Below are positions 32,198 through 40,675 of a DNA stretch of 64,000 bases, one piece after another. The stretch spans positions 62,001 through 126,000 of the forward strand of contig NZ_LMJA01000004.1 in NCBI RefSeq assembly GCF_001428895.1. Reading direction: 5' to 3'. The DNA comes from Mycobacterium sp. Root265. Lineage in GTDB: Bacteria; Actinomycetota; Actinomycetes; Mycobacteriales; Mycobacteriaceae. Both the position numbers and the translations under genes were made by a program. Every line of letters starts with the position of its first letter. Position 1 is the stretch's first letter. The notes beneath the pieces are model-generated. The model worked only from the letters and a program-made list of their open reading frames with translations. It made no database searches and was not told the DNA's origin.

Positions 32198-32458
32198 TCA
32201 GTCGTTGTATGGATCAACGGTGGCCTGGGGGGCCGTCACCGGGGGAGTGAAGACGTTTCCGGCGGTGGTGTCGACCGATTTCTGGCGCCCGCTGCGCGTC
32301 CCGTTGGCCTGTACTCCGTCGCCCGGGCTGGGTTGGTCGGCTACGGTTTTGACGGCCGAAGCAGGCGCCGACGGGGTCGCAGACACGGCCGGCGCGGTCC
32401 CGAGAATCGTGGCCGTCAACGCGATGACGCCGGCTGTGATCAAGCTGGTTTTGTGCAT
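32198..32458 (-). CDS. Small secreted protein of unknown function
   Basis: Protein of 86 residues. A signal peptide MHKTSLITAGVIALTATIL ends near VSA-TP (about residue 29). The mature part of under 60 residues is rich in Pro, Thr, Ala and Asp without cysteine and is probably unstructured. ATG 32458 is chosen because GAAAGG precedes it by eight bases and gives a proper signal peptide; an upstream in-frame ATG at 32530 would add a non-signal extension. I do not recognise a family. The 240 bases before it (32459-32698) are unusually AT-rich and hold no other gene that I can support. Confidence 0.65.
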   Translation of the reverse strand: MHKTSLITAGVIALTATILGTAPAVSATPSAPASAVKTVADQPSPGDGVQANGTRSGRQKSVDTTAGNVFTPPVTAPQATVDPYND

Positions 32459-32698
32459 TTCTCTGTGCCTTTCTGGTGCGTTGTTGACAGTGTGTTTGGC
32501 GCATGAGTGTGCAATGTCATTGTCTATCAATGATTTTCAGGAGCTTCATTCGCCTTCCGTGGTGTGGATATTTCCTGTCTTCCAACCTATGGGCCAGGAA
32601 AATCTCTGTCACGGGACTCATACGGAACGCCAAGAATCGTTCAGTCGGACAGCATTGCGGGCATCGTCGATATCCGCGAACGCGCGGGAACCGGGGCC

Positions 32699-34234
32699 TT
32701 AGCGGTACCCCGCGCGCATGTCCTCGACGATCCGCGGATTGTCCAGCGTCGAGGGCTCGAGCACCTGTGGGGCGTTGTCCGGTGAGAACACCGTCGCCGC
32801 GTCGAGCACCTGTTGGGTCAGAAATCGCAGCGGGGGAGCGCCTTCGGGAATCGTGGGCGCCGGCGGCGAGGTCCCGCGCCGGGCCAGCGCAAAACCCCAG
32901 TCGCCGAAGGTCGGTACGTGCACGTGATACGGAGTCACCGCGAACCCCGCCGACCCCAGGGTGGACACCGTGCGCCAGAACGCATTCGGAGTCGAGAACG
33001 GGCTGCCCGCTTGCACCACCACCAACCCGTCGACGGCCAGCACCCGGGTCACCAGCGCGTAGAACTCGAGCGAATACAGCCGGCCCAGCACCGGATTGTC
33101 CGGGTCGGGCAGGTCGATGATCACCGCGTCGAACCCGCCCTCGGGCAGCACCGAGGGTTCGCGTAACCAGGTCATGGCGTCATCGACCACCACCTGCACC
33201 CGCGGGTCGTCCAGCGCACCGGAATTGGCGGCGCGCAAGGGTCCGCGGGCCAACGCGATCACGGCCGGATCGAGTTCCACCTGAACGATCTGCTGCACCT
33301 GGGGCATCCGCAGCAGCTCGCGGGCCGCCAGACCGTCGCCGCCGCCGAGGATGAGTACCGAACGCGCGTCTTCGCCGATGCCGGGGTACACCAGACTCTC
33401 GGTGTAGCGATATTCGTCGCGCGTCGAGAACTGCAGTCCGCCATCGAGATACAACCGGGTGTCGGTGCCGCGGCGGGTCACCACGATCTCCTGGTAGGAG
33501 GACTGCTGATAGGCGACGATCGGGTCGGCGTACAGCCGCTGGCGGGTGGTGCTCTGGATGCCGTCGGAGGCGACGATCAGCGCGGCCAGCCCGATGGCGG
33601 CGGCGGTGAGCACGGCCAGCGCCGAGGTGAGTTGGCGGCGGCTGATGATGGTGCGCAGCAGGAACACCGCCACGATGGCCGCCGCGGTCAAGTTGATCAT
33701 CCCGGTGACCGCGGCGCCGCGGATCATCCCGAGTTGCGGCAGCACCAGGAACGGCCAGGCCAGACCGCCGATCAGTGCACCCAGATAGTCCGCGGCGTTC
33801 AGGTTGGCCAGCACCCTGCCGGCGTCGGCCGCACCCGCGGTCCGGCCCCGCTGCAACAGCGTCATCAACAGCGGCACCTCGGCACCCACCAGCGCGCCGA
33901 TCACCGCGGTGCCCAGCACCAGCACCCACAGCGAACCGCCGATGAAGGAGAACGCCACATACATGGCCGCGGCAGACAATCCGCCGATCACCCCGAGCAG
34001 GGTCTCCACGGCGATGAACGTGATGGCGGCGTGCGGAAGCAGCGGTTTGACCAGCAGTGCGCCGGCGCCGAGCGCCGCGACGTAACCCGCGACGATCAGT
34101 GAGGTGGCGACGATACCGCCGCCGTGCAGACTGGCCGACAGCGTCAGCAGGGCGAGTTCGTAGATGAGCCCGCACGCCGCGCAGGCCGCCACCGCGGCCA
34201 GCAGTAGTGCCCGCCAGCGCGTGGTGCCCGTCAT
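32699..34234 (-). CDS. Membrane-anchored spermidine synthase-like protein (SpeE fold)
   Basis: Protein of 511 residues. The N-terminal half has about seven membrane helices (residues 1-215, e.g. LIVAGYVAALGAGALLV and LGTAVIGALVGAEVPLLM). The C-terminal half is an aminopropyltransferase/SAM-type Rossmann domain with YRYTESLVYPGIGEDARSVL, LILGGGDGLAARELL (motif I), VELDPAVIALA and VIIDLPDPDNPVLGRLYS. It resembles the M. tuberculosis protein annotated SpeE (Rv2601), though membrane-fused members are not proven to make spermidine. The ATG overlaps the stop of the DUF350 gene (ATGA). It is the last gene of a five-gene operon. Confidence 0.87.
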   Translation of the reverse strand: MTGTTRWRALLLAAVAACAACGLIYELALLTLSASLHGGGIVATSLIVAGYVAALGAGALLVKPLLPHAAITFIAVETLLGVIGGLSAAAMYVAFSFIGGSLWVLVLGTAVIGALVGAEVPLLMTLLQRGRTAGAADAGRVLANLNAADYLGALIGGLAWPFLVLPQLGMIRGAAVTGMINLTAAAIVAVFLLRTIISRRQLTSALAVLTAAAIGLAALIVASDGIQSTTRQRLYADPIVAYQQSSYQEIVVTRRGTDTRLYLDGGLQFSTRDEYRYTESLVYPGIGEDARSVLILGGGDGLAARELLRMPQVQQIVQVELDPAVIALARGPLRAANSGALDDPRVQVVVDDAMTWLREPSVLPEGGFDAVIIDLPDPDNPVLGRLYSLEFYALVTRVLAVDGLVVVQAGSPFSTPNAFWRTVSTLGSAGFAVTPYHVHVPTFGDWGFALARRGTSPPAPTIPEGAPPLRFLTQQVLDAATVFSPDNAPQVLEPSTLDNPRIVEDMRAGYR

Positions 34235-34695
34235 GACAGCGCGGCTGCGTTCACCCCTCCGACGGCCAGCAGGATCACCGCGGTCGCGACGGCACCCGGG
34301 TGCAGCTTCTCGTCGCCGATCAGGTCGCGAAAACGTCCCGGCACCAAGCCCTCCAGCACCAGCAGCGTGACACCCTGTAGCACCACCCCGACCAGTCCGT
34401 ACACCAGCGCGTCGACCAGTCCCTGCGCCAATTCGGCCGAACTGGCGATGATCGCCACGGCCGTCACCAACGACAGCGCCCCGTACATGCCGCACGCCAC
34501 CGCGACCGCATTCGGGCGGTGTTGCACGAACACCAACTCGCGCAGGCTGCCGGGCGTCAGCACATCGGTCATCACGAATCCGGCGCCGAACACCACGATC
34601 CCGACGACGAAGTACAGCACTGCCGCGACCACGTTCTGGGTCAGTGCGCCGCCGTCGACCGTGCCGAACTCCAGTGCAAGATAGGACGTGTCCAT
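34231..34695 (-). CDS. DUF350 membrane protein
   Basis: Integral membrane protein of 154 residues with four hydrophobic segments: VVAAVLYFVVGIVVFGAGFVM, VAVACGMYGALSLVTAVAII, GLVDALVYGLVGVVLQGVTLLV and AVATAVILLAVGGVNAA. A repeated two-helix pattern is typical of DUF350 (YjfL-like) proteins. Its biochemical role is unknown. It is translationally coupled to the SpeE-like gene and lies 15 bases after the DUF4247 gene. Confidence 0.85.
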   Translation of the reverse strand: MDTSYLALEFGTVDGGALTQNVVAAVLYFVVGIVVFGAGFVMTDVLTPGSLRELVFVQHRPNAVAVACGMYGALSLVTAVAIIASSAELAQGLVDALVYGLVGVVLQGVTLLVLEGLVPGRFRDLIGDEKLHPGAVATAVILLAVGGVNAAALS

Positions 34696-34710
34696 CGGTG
34701 TCTCCTGCTC

Positions 34711-35142
34711 TTACTTCGTTCCGCCGGGTCCGCCGGAGCTGCCGCCCGAACCGCCCGCTGGTGAGCCCGGGGTGAATCCCGGACCCAGGAAAATGAATCC
34801 GCCACCGCTGTAGCGGGAATTGATGTCCTCGACCCGGACGCTGCACGGATACTGTCCGTCCGGCCCGACGATGACGATGTCATCGGGATAGCGCAGATAC
34901 TCACTGCCGCGGTCGGAAGCGCGTGACTCCGGTGCGTCGTAGGACGCGATGTCGTCGGCCACCGACTTCGGGGACCCGCTGCACTCGTAGCGGCCGTCAC
35001 CGCCGTCCGCCGAGTACTGCCGGTAGTTCTCGCCCACATGGCCGCGAACATCCTTGTTCAGCAACACCATTCCGGAGACCAGCAGGACGGCGCCGAGCGC
35101 CCCCAGCGCCGCGGCCAGCCCGAACAGCGCATTGCGGCTCAT
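34711..35142 (-). CDS. DUF4247-like membrane-anchored protein
   Basis: Protein of 143 residues. One N-terminal membrane helix (LFGLAAALGALGAVLLVSGMVLL) is followed by an extracytoplasmic part with two cysteines (YECSGSP and YPCSVRVED) that could form a disulfide. The tail is Gly/Ser/Pro-rich. ATG 35142 overlaps the stop of the preceding gene (ATGA). The operon context DUF4178-DUF2617-DUF4247-DUF350-SpeE supports the family call. Function unknown. Confidence 0.8.
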   Translation of the reverse strand: MSRNALFGLAAALGALGAVLLVSGMVLLNKDVRGHVGENYRQYSADGGDGRYECSGSPKSVADDIASYDAPESRASDRGSEYLRYPDDIVIVGPDGQYPCSVRVEDINSRYSGGGFIFLGPGFTPGSPAGGSGGSSGGPGGTK

Positions 35143-35645
35143 GGCCGCCACCTGCTGTCGGTGTGCACAATGGTTCCGCCACCTGAGGCGACCCCGCGGT
35201 CGGCGGGGTAGAGGTGCCAGGTCTGCCAGTGCCAGCCGGGTCCGTCGGGCGTCGCGCACAACGCCGTGAGTGCGGCCTCGTCACCGGGGAAACTGCCGCC
35301 CAGCCAACCGGTCTCGTGTTCGCAGCGGTGCCGCAGGTCGGCGGCCACCCGGCGGAAGGTGATCTCGTCGTGGCCGGCGGTCTCGGACTTCAGCGCGTAA
35401 CCGGGTGCCCGCGCGGTCTCCGGTAGCGCCGCACTGGTGTCGTGCTCGGTGCAGGACACCTGCTCGGAAAACCCGGCCACCGTGACGACGTGGGACGCGC
35501 CGAGCACCCCGAGGACCAGATCGGCGCCGTCGGGATGGCGCAGCGTGCAGGCCGCCAGCGGCGCCGGGGCCGCGGCGTTCAGCGTCAACCGCAGACTCGC
35601 GCCGCTGACATCGGCGGGAACCACCCTGAGACGGTGCAACGGCAA
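35139..35645 (-). CDS. DUF2617 family protein
   Basis: Cytosolic protein of about 168 residues with the DUF2617 pattern. RVVPADVSGASLRLTL lies near the start, then LVLGVLGASHVVTV, FRRVAADLRHRCEHETGWLGGSFPGDEAALTAL (HET-W-L-G motif) and WHWQTWHLYP near the end. The likely start is TTG 35645, eight bases after the preceding gene's stop; a second TTG six bases on is possible. No function is known. It sits second in the operon. Confidence 0.75.
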   Translation of the reverse strand: MPLHRLRVVPADVSGASLRLTLNAAAPAPLAACTLRHPDGADLVLGVLGASHVVTVAGFSEQVSCTEHDTSAALPETARAPGYALKSETAGHDEITFRRVAADLRHRCEHETGWLGGSFPGDEAALTALCATPDGPGWHWQTWHLYPADRGVASGGGTIVHTDSRWRP

Positions 35646-35653
35646 CGCGGTAC

Positions 35654-36283
35654 CTAGGAGCCGGCCGGCGGGGCCGGGTAGACGGTCAGTTCTCCGGCGC
35701 GCACCGGCGTGCCGTAGGAGACCTCCCACGCCATGGTGGGCGCCCAGCGCTCATAACCGAGCAGGGCGGTACCGCCGTTGGCGCTGTAGTCGACGTAATC
35801 CATGTCGCCGCCCGCGGGCAGTCCGGTGGTGCCTTCGGTGGTGTAGGACGCGCGGCCGTTCTCGTCGACGGTGAACGACACCCCGTCGACCTCGACGCTG
35901 CTGCCCGGCACCGACGGCAACTCAGCGGGCAGTCCCGCCCTTTTGTGCCACCACACCAGCTCGAGACGGCCCTCGTCCTCTTCGACGCTGAACCAGACCG
36001 GCGGCTCGTCGGCTTTCCCTTCGAGCAGGTGCTCCCACCAGACGAACGGACCCTCGCGCAGGGTGACCGAGCCGCGCACCACATAGTCGGTGCCGCCGTA
36101 GCTGACGATGGCACCCGGGCCCAGTTGCCGCGGGCCGAAAGCCTCTGTTTGCGAAGCGAATCGCAACGGGTCCTGTCGGGCCGCGGGCTCCTTGGGCTGC
36201 TTCGGGCGGTTGCGGGCGACGAGGAAGACGATCACGCCCGCCGCGAGCGCAACGATGGCGAGGACGATCAGTAGTTCCCCCAC
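35654..36283 (-). CDS. DUF4178-domain protein with N-terminal membrane helix
   Basis: First gene of the five-gene operon, 209 residues. An N-terminal helix (LLIVLAIVALAAGVIVFLV) anchors a beta-rich DUF4178 domain: LGPGAIVSYGGTDYVVRGSV, FVWWEHLLEGKADEPPVWFSVEEDEGRLELVWWHK, and RASYTTEGTT with LGYERWAP. GTG 36283 follows GAAAGG with about eight bases between. Function unknown; DUF4178 proteins recur beside DUF350 and SpeE-like genes in many bacteria. Confidence 0.82.
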   Translation of the reverse strand: MGELLIVLAIVALAAGVIVFLVARNRPKQPKEPAARQDPLRFASQTEAFGPRQLGPGAIVSYGGTDYVVRGSVTLREGPFVWWEHLLEGKADEPPVWFSVEEDEGRLELVWWHKRAGLPAELPSVPGSSVEVDGVSFTVDENGRASYTTEGTTGLPAGGDMDYVDYSANGGTALLGYERWAPTMAWEVSYGTPVRAGELTVYPAPPAGS

Positions 36284-36356
36284 GCAACACCTTTCATCGT
36301 GTTCGACAGCCAGATTTCCACCGTACAGCCTTGCTCACAGCGCCTTCTCAGCTTTA

Positions 36357-37016
36357 TCAGCGAAGGATCGTCGCCACGATGCCCGCGAGATAGCCCAGTC
36401 GGGCCACCTCCGACGGACGGAACGCCGGGCCGCCGGCACGGCCCAGCACCACCGCGGTGAGCGGGTCGCCCAGCGGGGCCGCGGCCAGTGCGGTGTCGAT
36501 ATCGCGCCACACCTGCGGCACCCAGTCCGCGGTCGCGTCCAGCGCCTCGGCGTGTTCCAGCGGAAGCCACGGGGCGGCGGTGGCCTGGGTCTCCGGGGCG
36601 CCCGAGCTGCCCGCGACCCGCTCGACACCGTCGCCGGTGGACCGGACCACGGTGCACCAGCTGACCCGCAGCACCCGCGGGGCGTCCTGGGCGAGCACGT
36701 GCAGTTTGTCGGCCCGGCCACGCGCCGCGGCGATGTGGTCGATGAGCTCGAGCTCACGGTGGGCTTCCAGCAGGCCGGTGTGCGGGCGCACGCTGTCGAC
36801 GTACACACCCTTGATGTGCTCGGCGGCGGTGATCAGGGAGTCGGGCATGGCGCCGGGCGGCAGTTCGACCACCAGATCGTCGATGGCGTAACCGGCACCG
36901 CGCTCGACGACGTCGAGGGACAGGATGTCGGCGCCCACCGAACCGAGCGCGACGGCCAGCGAGCCGAGGCTGCCCGGTCGGTCCTCCAGCTGGACCCGCA
37001 GCAGATATGACGGCAC
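36357..37016 (-). CDS. ACT-domain amino-acid-binding protein (Rv3013-like)
   Basis: Protein of 219 residues. It starts with an ACT domain (SYLLRVQLEDRPGSLGSLAVALGSVGADILSLDVVE, about 3-40). A second region follows (LHVLAQDAPRVLRVSWCTVV), then a C-terminal part ending GPAFRPSEVARLGYLAGIVATIL. ACT domains bind amino acids; the target enzyme is unknown. The M. tuberculosis counterpart lies between ligA and gatC as here. GTG 37016 gives the conserved N-terminus; GTG 37025 is an alternative. It is divergent from gatC with a 70-base gap. Confidence 0.87.
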   Translation of the reverse strand: MPSYLLRVQLEDRPGSLGSLAVALGSVGADILSLDVVERGAGYAIDDLVVELPPGAMPDSLITAAEHIKGVYVDSVRPHTGLLEAHRELELIDHIAAARGRADKLHVLAQDAPRVLRVSWCTVVRSTGDGVERVAGSSGAPETQATAAPWLPLEHAEALDATADWVPQVWRDIDTALAAAPLGDPLTAVVLGRAGGPAFRPSEVARLGYLAGIVATILR

Positions 37017-37072
37017 GGCCAACACGATGTCACAGGGGTCGGGGCGCAGCGACCCGGGGAATGCAGGGTGAC

Positions 37073-37078
37073 TAGGCT
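37073..37078 (+). promoter_or_regulatory. -10 element, probable leaderless gatC promoter
   Basis: TAGGCT ends eight bases before GTG 37087 in a region without a Shine-Dalgarno sequence. Confidence 0.5.
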
Positions 37079-37086
37079 TTGCAGTC

Positions 37087-37386
37087 GTGTCACAGATTTC
37101 CCGGGACGAGGTAGCGCACCTGGCGCGGCTGGCCCGGCTCGCCCTGACCGACGGTGAGCTGGACAGCTTCGCAGGCCAGCTCGACGCCATCCTGGCCCAC
37201 GTCGGCCAGATCCAATCCGTCGACGTCACCGGCGTCGAAGCCACGGACAACCCCCTCAAGGTTCTCAACGTCACCCGTCCGGACGCCGTGGTGCCCGGGC
37301 TGACGCAGGACGAGGCGCTCGCCGCCGCGCCGCGCGCCGAGGACGGCCGGTTCGCCGTGCCCAGGATTCTGGGGGAGGCAGAGTGA
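37087..37386 (+). CDS. gatC: Asp/Glu-tRNA(Asn/Gln) amidotransferase subunit C
   Basis: Small stabilising subunit (99 residues) of the GatCAB amidotransferase, which converts mischarged Glu-tRNA(Gln) and Asp-tRNA(Asn) to the correct amide. The family start [24 protein letters not shown] and the later [13 protein letters not shown] are intact. The GTG of gatA overlaps its stop (GTGA), coupling the two subunits. Mycobacteria depend on this route for Gln-tRNA. Confidence 0.95.
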   Translation: MSQISRDEVAHLARLARLALTDGELDSFAGQLDAILAHVGQIQSVDVTGVEATDNPLKVLNVTRPDAVVPGLTQDEALAAAPRAEDGRFAVPRILGEAE

Positions 37387-38864
37387 GCGAGCTGATTCGC
37401 GAGGACGCCGCGACCCTCGGCGCCCGCATCGCCGCCAAGGAGGTGTCCTCGACCGAGGTCACCCAGGCCCACCTGGACCAGATCGCCGCCACCGACGAGC
37501 GCTACCACGCCTTCCTGCACGTCGCGGGGGACAAGGCGCTGGCCGCGGCCGCCGAGATCGACGCCAAGGTGGCCGCCGGTGAGCAGCTGCCGTCCCCGCT
37601 GGCCGGTGTGCCGCTGGCACTCAAGGATGTGTTCACCACCACGGACATGCCGACCACCTGCGGGTCGAAGATCCTGGAGGGCTGGAACCCGCCGTACGAC
37701 GCGACGGTGACCGCGCGGCTGCGCGCGGCCGGCATCCCGATCCTCGGTAAGACCAACATGGACGAGTTCGCCATGGGCAGCTCGACGGAGAACTCGGCGT
37801 TCGGCCCGACCCGCAACCCGTGGGACACCGACCGGGTGCCCGGCGGCTCCGGTGGTGGCAGCGCCGCCGCCCTGGCGGCCTTCCAGGCGCCGCTGGCAAT
37901 CGGCACCGACACCGGCGGCTCGATCCGCCAGCCCGCCGCCCTCACCGCGACCGTCGGCGTGAAGCCGACCTACGGCACGGTCAGTCGCTACGGTCTGGTC
38001 GCCTGCGCGTCCTCGCTGGACCAGGGCGGGCCGTGCGCGCGCACCGTGCTCGACACCGCGCTGCTGCATCAGGTCATCGCGGGCCATGACGTACGGGACT
38101 CCACCTCGGTGGACGCCCCGGTGCCCGATGTCGTGGCAGCCGCCCGTGCGGGCGCGAGCGGTGACCTCAAGGGCGTGCGCATCGGCGTGGTGAAGCAGCT
38201 GCGCGGCGACGGGTATCAGCCCGGCGTGCTCGCCTCGTTCAACACCGCCGTGGACCAGCTCACCGCGCTCGGCGCCGAGGTGACCGAGGTGGACTGCCCG
38301 CACTTCGATCATGCGATGGCGGCCTACTACCTGATCCTGCCCTCGGAGGTGTCCTCCAACCTCGCCCGGTTCGATGCGATGCGGTTCGGGCTGCGCGTCG
38401 GCGACGACGGCACGCACAGTGCCGAAGAGGTGATGGCCCTGACCCGCGCGGCCGGATTCGGCCCGGAAGTCAAGCGCCGCATCATGATCGGCACCTACGC
38501 CCTGTCGGCCGGGTACTACGACGCCTACTACAACCAGGCGCAGAAGGTCCGCACCCTGATCGCCCGCGACCTCGACGAGGCCTACCAGAAGGTCGACGTG
38601 CTGGTTTCCCCCGCGACGCCGACCACAGCCTTCCGGCTGGGGGAGAAGGTCGACGATCCGCTGGCCATGTACCTGTTCGACCTGTGCACGTTGCCGCTGA
38701 ACCTGGCCGGGCACTGCGGTATGTCGGTGCCCTCGGGTCTGGCGGCCGAGGACAATCTGCCCGTCGGTCTGCAGATCATGGCGCCGGCGCTGGCCGATGA
38801 CCGGCTCTACCGGGTCGGTGCGGCCTACGAAACGGCGCGGGGAGCGCTGCCCACCGCGCTGTAG
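37383..38864 (+). CDS. gatA: Asp/Glu-tRNA(Asn/Gln) amidotransferase subunit A
   Basis: Amidase-signature subunit (493 residues) that releases ammonia from glutamine and passes it to GatB. The catalytic triad is Lys in [12 protein letters not shown] (near 80), cis-Ser in [12 protein letters not shown] and nucleophile Ser within the same loop, preceded by [16 protein letters not shown]. Its stop is three bases from the stop of the convergent poxB-like gene. gatB lies 7 kb away on the same strand, not adjacent. Confidence 0.96.
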   Translation: MSELIREDAATLGARIAAKEVSSTEVTQAHLDQIAATDERYHAFLHVAGDKALAAAAEIDAKVAAGEQLPSPLAGVPLALKDVFTTTDMPTTCGSKILEGWNPPYDATVTARLRAAGIPILGKTNMDEFAMGSSTENSAFGPTRNPWDTDRVPGGSGGGSAAALAAFQAPLAIGTDTGGSIRQPAALTATVGVKPTYGTVSRYGLVACASSLDQGGPCARTVLDTALLHQVIAGHDVRDSTSVDAPVPDVVAAARAGASGDLKGVRIGVVKQLRGDGYQPGVLASFNTAVDQLTALGAEVTEVDCPHFDHAMAAYYLILPSEVSSNLARFDAMRFGLRVGDDGTHSAEEVMALTRAAGFGPEVKRRIMIGTYALSAGYYDAYYNQAQKVRTLIARDLDEAYQKVDVLVSPATPTTAFRLGEKVDDPLAMYLFDLCTLPLNLAGHCGMSVPSGLAAEDNLPVGLQIMAPALADDRLYRVGAAYETARGALPTAL

Positions 38865-38867
38865 CCG

Positions 38868-40598
38868 TCAGTCCAGGATGCGGCGCGCCACATTGGTGCT
38901 GACCAGATCCAGCAGCTCGTCGGACCGTCCGGCCAGGATGGTCCGGATCGCGTACAGCGAGAAGCCCTTGGCCTGTTCGACGGTGATGGCCGGCGGAATG
39001 GACAGCTCCTGACGCGCGGTCACCACGTCGATCACCGCCGGGCCGTCGTGGGCGAACGCCTCGGTGAGCGCGGACTCGAGGTCACCTGGCTGTTCCACCC
39101 GTCGGCCGAAGAGCCCCAGTGACCGCGCGACGGCCGCGAAGTCGGGATTGTGCAGGTCGGTGCCGAAGGTCACGATGCCGGCCGCCTTCATCTCCAGTTC
39201 CACGAAGTTCAGCGACGAGTTGTTGAACACGATCACCTTCACCGGCAGCCGGTTCTGGCTCAGGGTGATCAGCTCACCGAACAGCATGGTCAGTCCGCCG
39301 TCGCCGGCGAAGGCCACCACCTGCCGGTCGCGGTCCACGGTCTGGGCGCCGATGGCCAGCGGCAGCGCACACGCCATGGTGCCGTGGTTGAACGAGCCCA
39401 GCAGGCGCCTGCGCCCGTTCATCGTCAGGTATCGCGCCGCCCACACCACCGGTGATCCGACGTCGACGGTGAACACCGCATCGTCGTCGGCCAGCCGATC
39501 GGCCGCGGCGGCAAGGTATTCCGGCCGAATGGGGGTTTTGTCGCGGTCGTTGACGGCGAGCTCGTCGAGCCGGCGCCGGGTCTTGCGGTAGTGCGTCAGC
39601 GACCGGTCCAGATGCGTGCGGTCGTTCTTGGCGGTGAGCAGCGGCTGCAAGGCGGCCATGGTGTCGCCGACGGAGCCGACCAGACCGAGGTCGATGGGGG
39701 TGCGCCGGCCCAGGTTGCGGCCGCGGATGTCCACCTGGATGACGGTGGCGCGCTCGGGATAGAACTGCCGGTACGGGAAGTCCGTGCCCAGCATGAGCAG
39801 CACCTCGGCCTCCTTGATGGCCTTGTAGCCGGAGGCGAATCCGAGCAGGCCCGTCATCCCGACGTCGTACGGATTGTCGTATTCGACGAACTCCTTGCCG
39901 CGCAGCGCGTGCACCACCGGCGCCTGCACGGTGCCGGCCAAGGTCACCAGCTCGTCGTGGGCGCCCTCGACACCGGCGCCCGCCAGGATGGTGATCTTGC
40001 TGGAGTTGTTGAGAATGGTTGCGGCCTTGCGCAATTCATCATCGGCAGGCCGGCAGATCGAGCGGGTGGGCAGCACGGGAGTGACCCTCAGGTCGCCGAC
40101 CTTGTGCAGGAACACCTCGCCGGGGATGACGACGACGGCCACCCCGTTCTCCTCGACGGCGGCACGCATGGCCATCTGCAGCACCCGTGGCGCGGCCTCC
40201 GGTGTGGTGACCAGCTCGCAGTACACGCTGCACTCGCGGAACAGTTCCTGCGGCCGGGTCTCCTGGAAGTACTCCGAGCCGATCTCGGACTGCGGGATGT
40301 GCGCCGCGATGGCCAGCACCGGCACCCGGCTGCGCTGGGCGTCGAAGAGCCCGTTGATCAGGTGCAGGTTGCCCGGCCCGCAACTGCCCGCGCAGACCGC
40401 GAGTTGTCCGGTCAGGGCGGCATCGCCGGCCGCGGCGAAACCGGCCGCCTCCTCGTGGCGAACGTGTTCCCAGGTGAAGCCGTCGGCACGCCGGATGGCG
40501 TCGGTCAGCCCGTTGAGACTGTCTCCGGGCAGCCCGTAGACGCGGGTGATCCCACTGGCCTGCAGTGTCGAGATGACGTGATCGGCGAAGGTGGTCAT
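38868..40598 (-). CDS. poxB: Thiamine-pyrophosphate enzyme, PoxB-type pyruvate dehydrogenase/oxidase
   Basis: ThDP enzyme of 576 residues. The N-terminal PYR domain has GITRVYGLPGDSLNGL and the catalytic Glu in WEHVRHEEAAGFAAAG. The middle FAD-type domain has PVVHALRGKEFVEYDNPYDVGMTGLLG, as in PoxB. The C-terminal PP domain has VVAFAGDGGLTMLFGELITL with the metal-binding GDG...N motif (FNNSSLNF). Length and motifs fit quinone-linked pyruvate dehydrogenase, which makes acetate and CO2; acetolactate synthase is excluded because no matching small subunit adjoins. M. tuberculosis lacks a gene here. A -10 element TAGGGT (40610-40605) ends six bases before the ATG. Confidence 0.87.
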   Translation of the reverse strand: MTTFADHVISTLQASGITRVYGLPGDSLNGLTDAIRRADGFTWEHVRHEEAAGFAAAGDAALTGQLAVCAGSCGPGNLHLINGLFDAQRSRVPVLAIAAHIPQSEIGSEYFQETRPQELFRECSVYCELVTTPEAAPRVLQMAMRAAVEENGVAVVVIPGEVFLHKVGDLRVTPVLPTRSICRPADDELRKAATILNNSSKITILAGAGVEGAHDELVTLAGTVQAPVVHALRGKEFVEYDNPYDVGMTGLLGFASGYKAIKEAEVLLMLGTDFPYRQFYPERATVIQVDIRGRNLGRRTPIDLGLVGSVGDTMAALQPLLTAKNDRTHLDRSLTHYRKTRRRLDELAVNDRDKTPIRPEYLAAAADRLADDDAVFTVDVGSPVVWAARYLTMNGRRRLLGSFNHGTMACALPLAIGAQTVDRDRQVVAFAGDGGLTMLFGELITLSQNRLPVKVIVFNNSSLNFVELEMKAAGIVTFGTDLHNPDFAAVARSLGLFGRRVEQPGDLESALTEAFAHDGPAVIDVVTARQELSIPPAITVEQAKGFSLYAIRTILAGRSDELLDLVSTNVARRILD

Positions 40599-40604
40599 AC
40601 CTCA

Positions 40605-40610
40605 ACCCTA
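40605..40610 (-). promoter_or_regulatory. -10 element of the poxB-like gene
   Basis: TAGGGT on the minus strand ends six bases before ATG 40598; the intervening bases also read TGAGGT, so a weak Shine-Dalgarno sequence is not excluded. Confidence 0.45.
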
Positions 40611-40675
40611 AGACGCTGAGCTCCACTTTCGCTGTGGGCGAGCCCGGACTGGACGAAGCTGGCAGGATCTAACCC

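Noticed and set aside
38868-40598. Second acetolactate synthase
   Set aside because: Middle-domain sequence and length fit PoxB, and no regulatory subunit gene adjoins.
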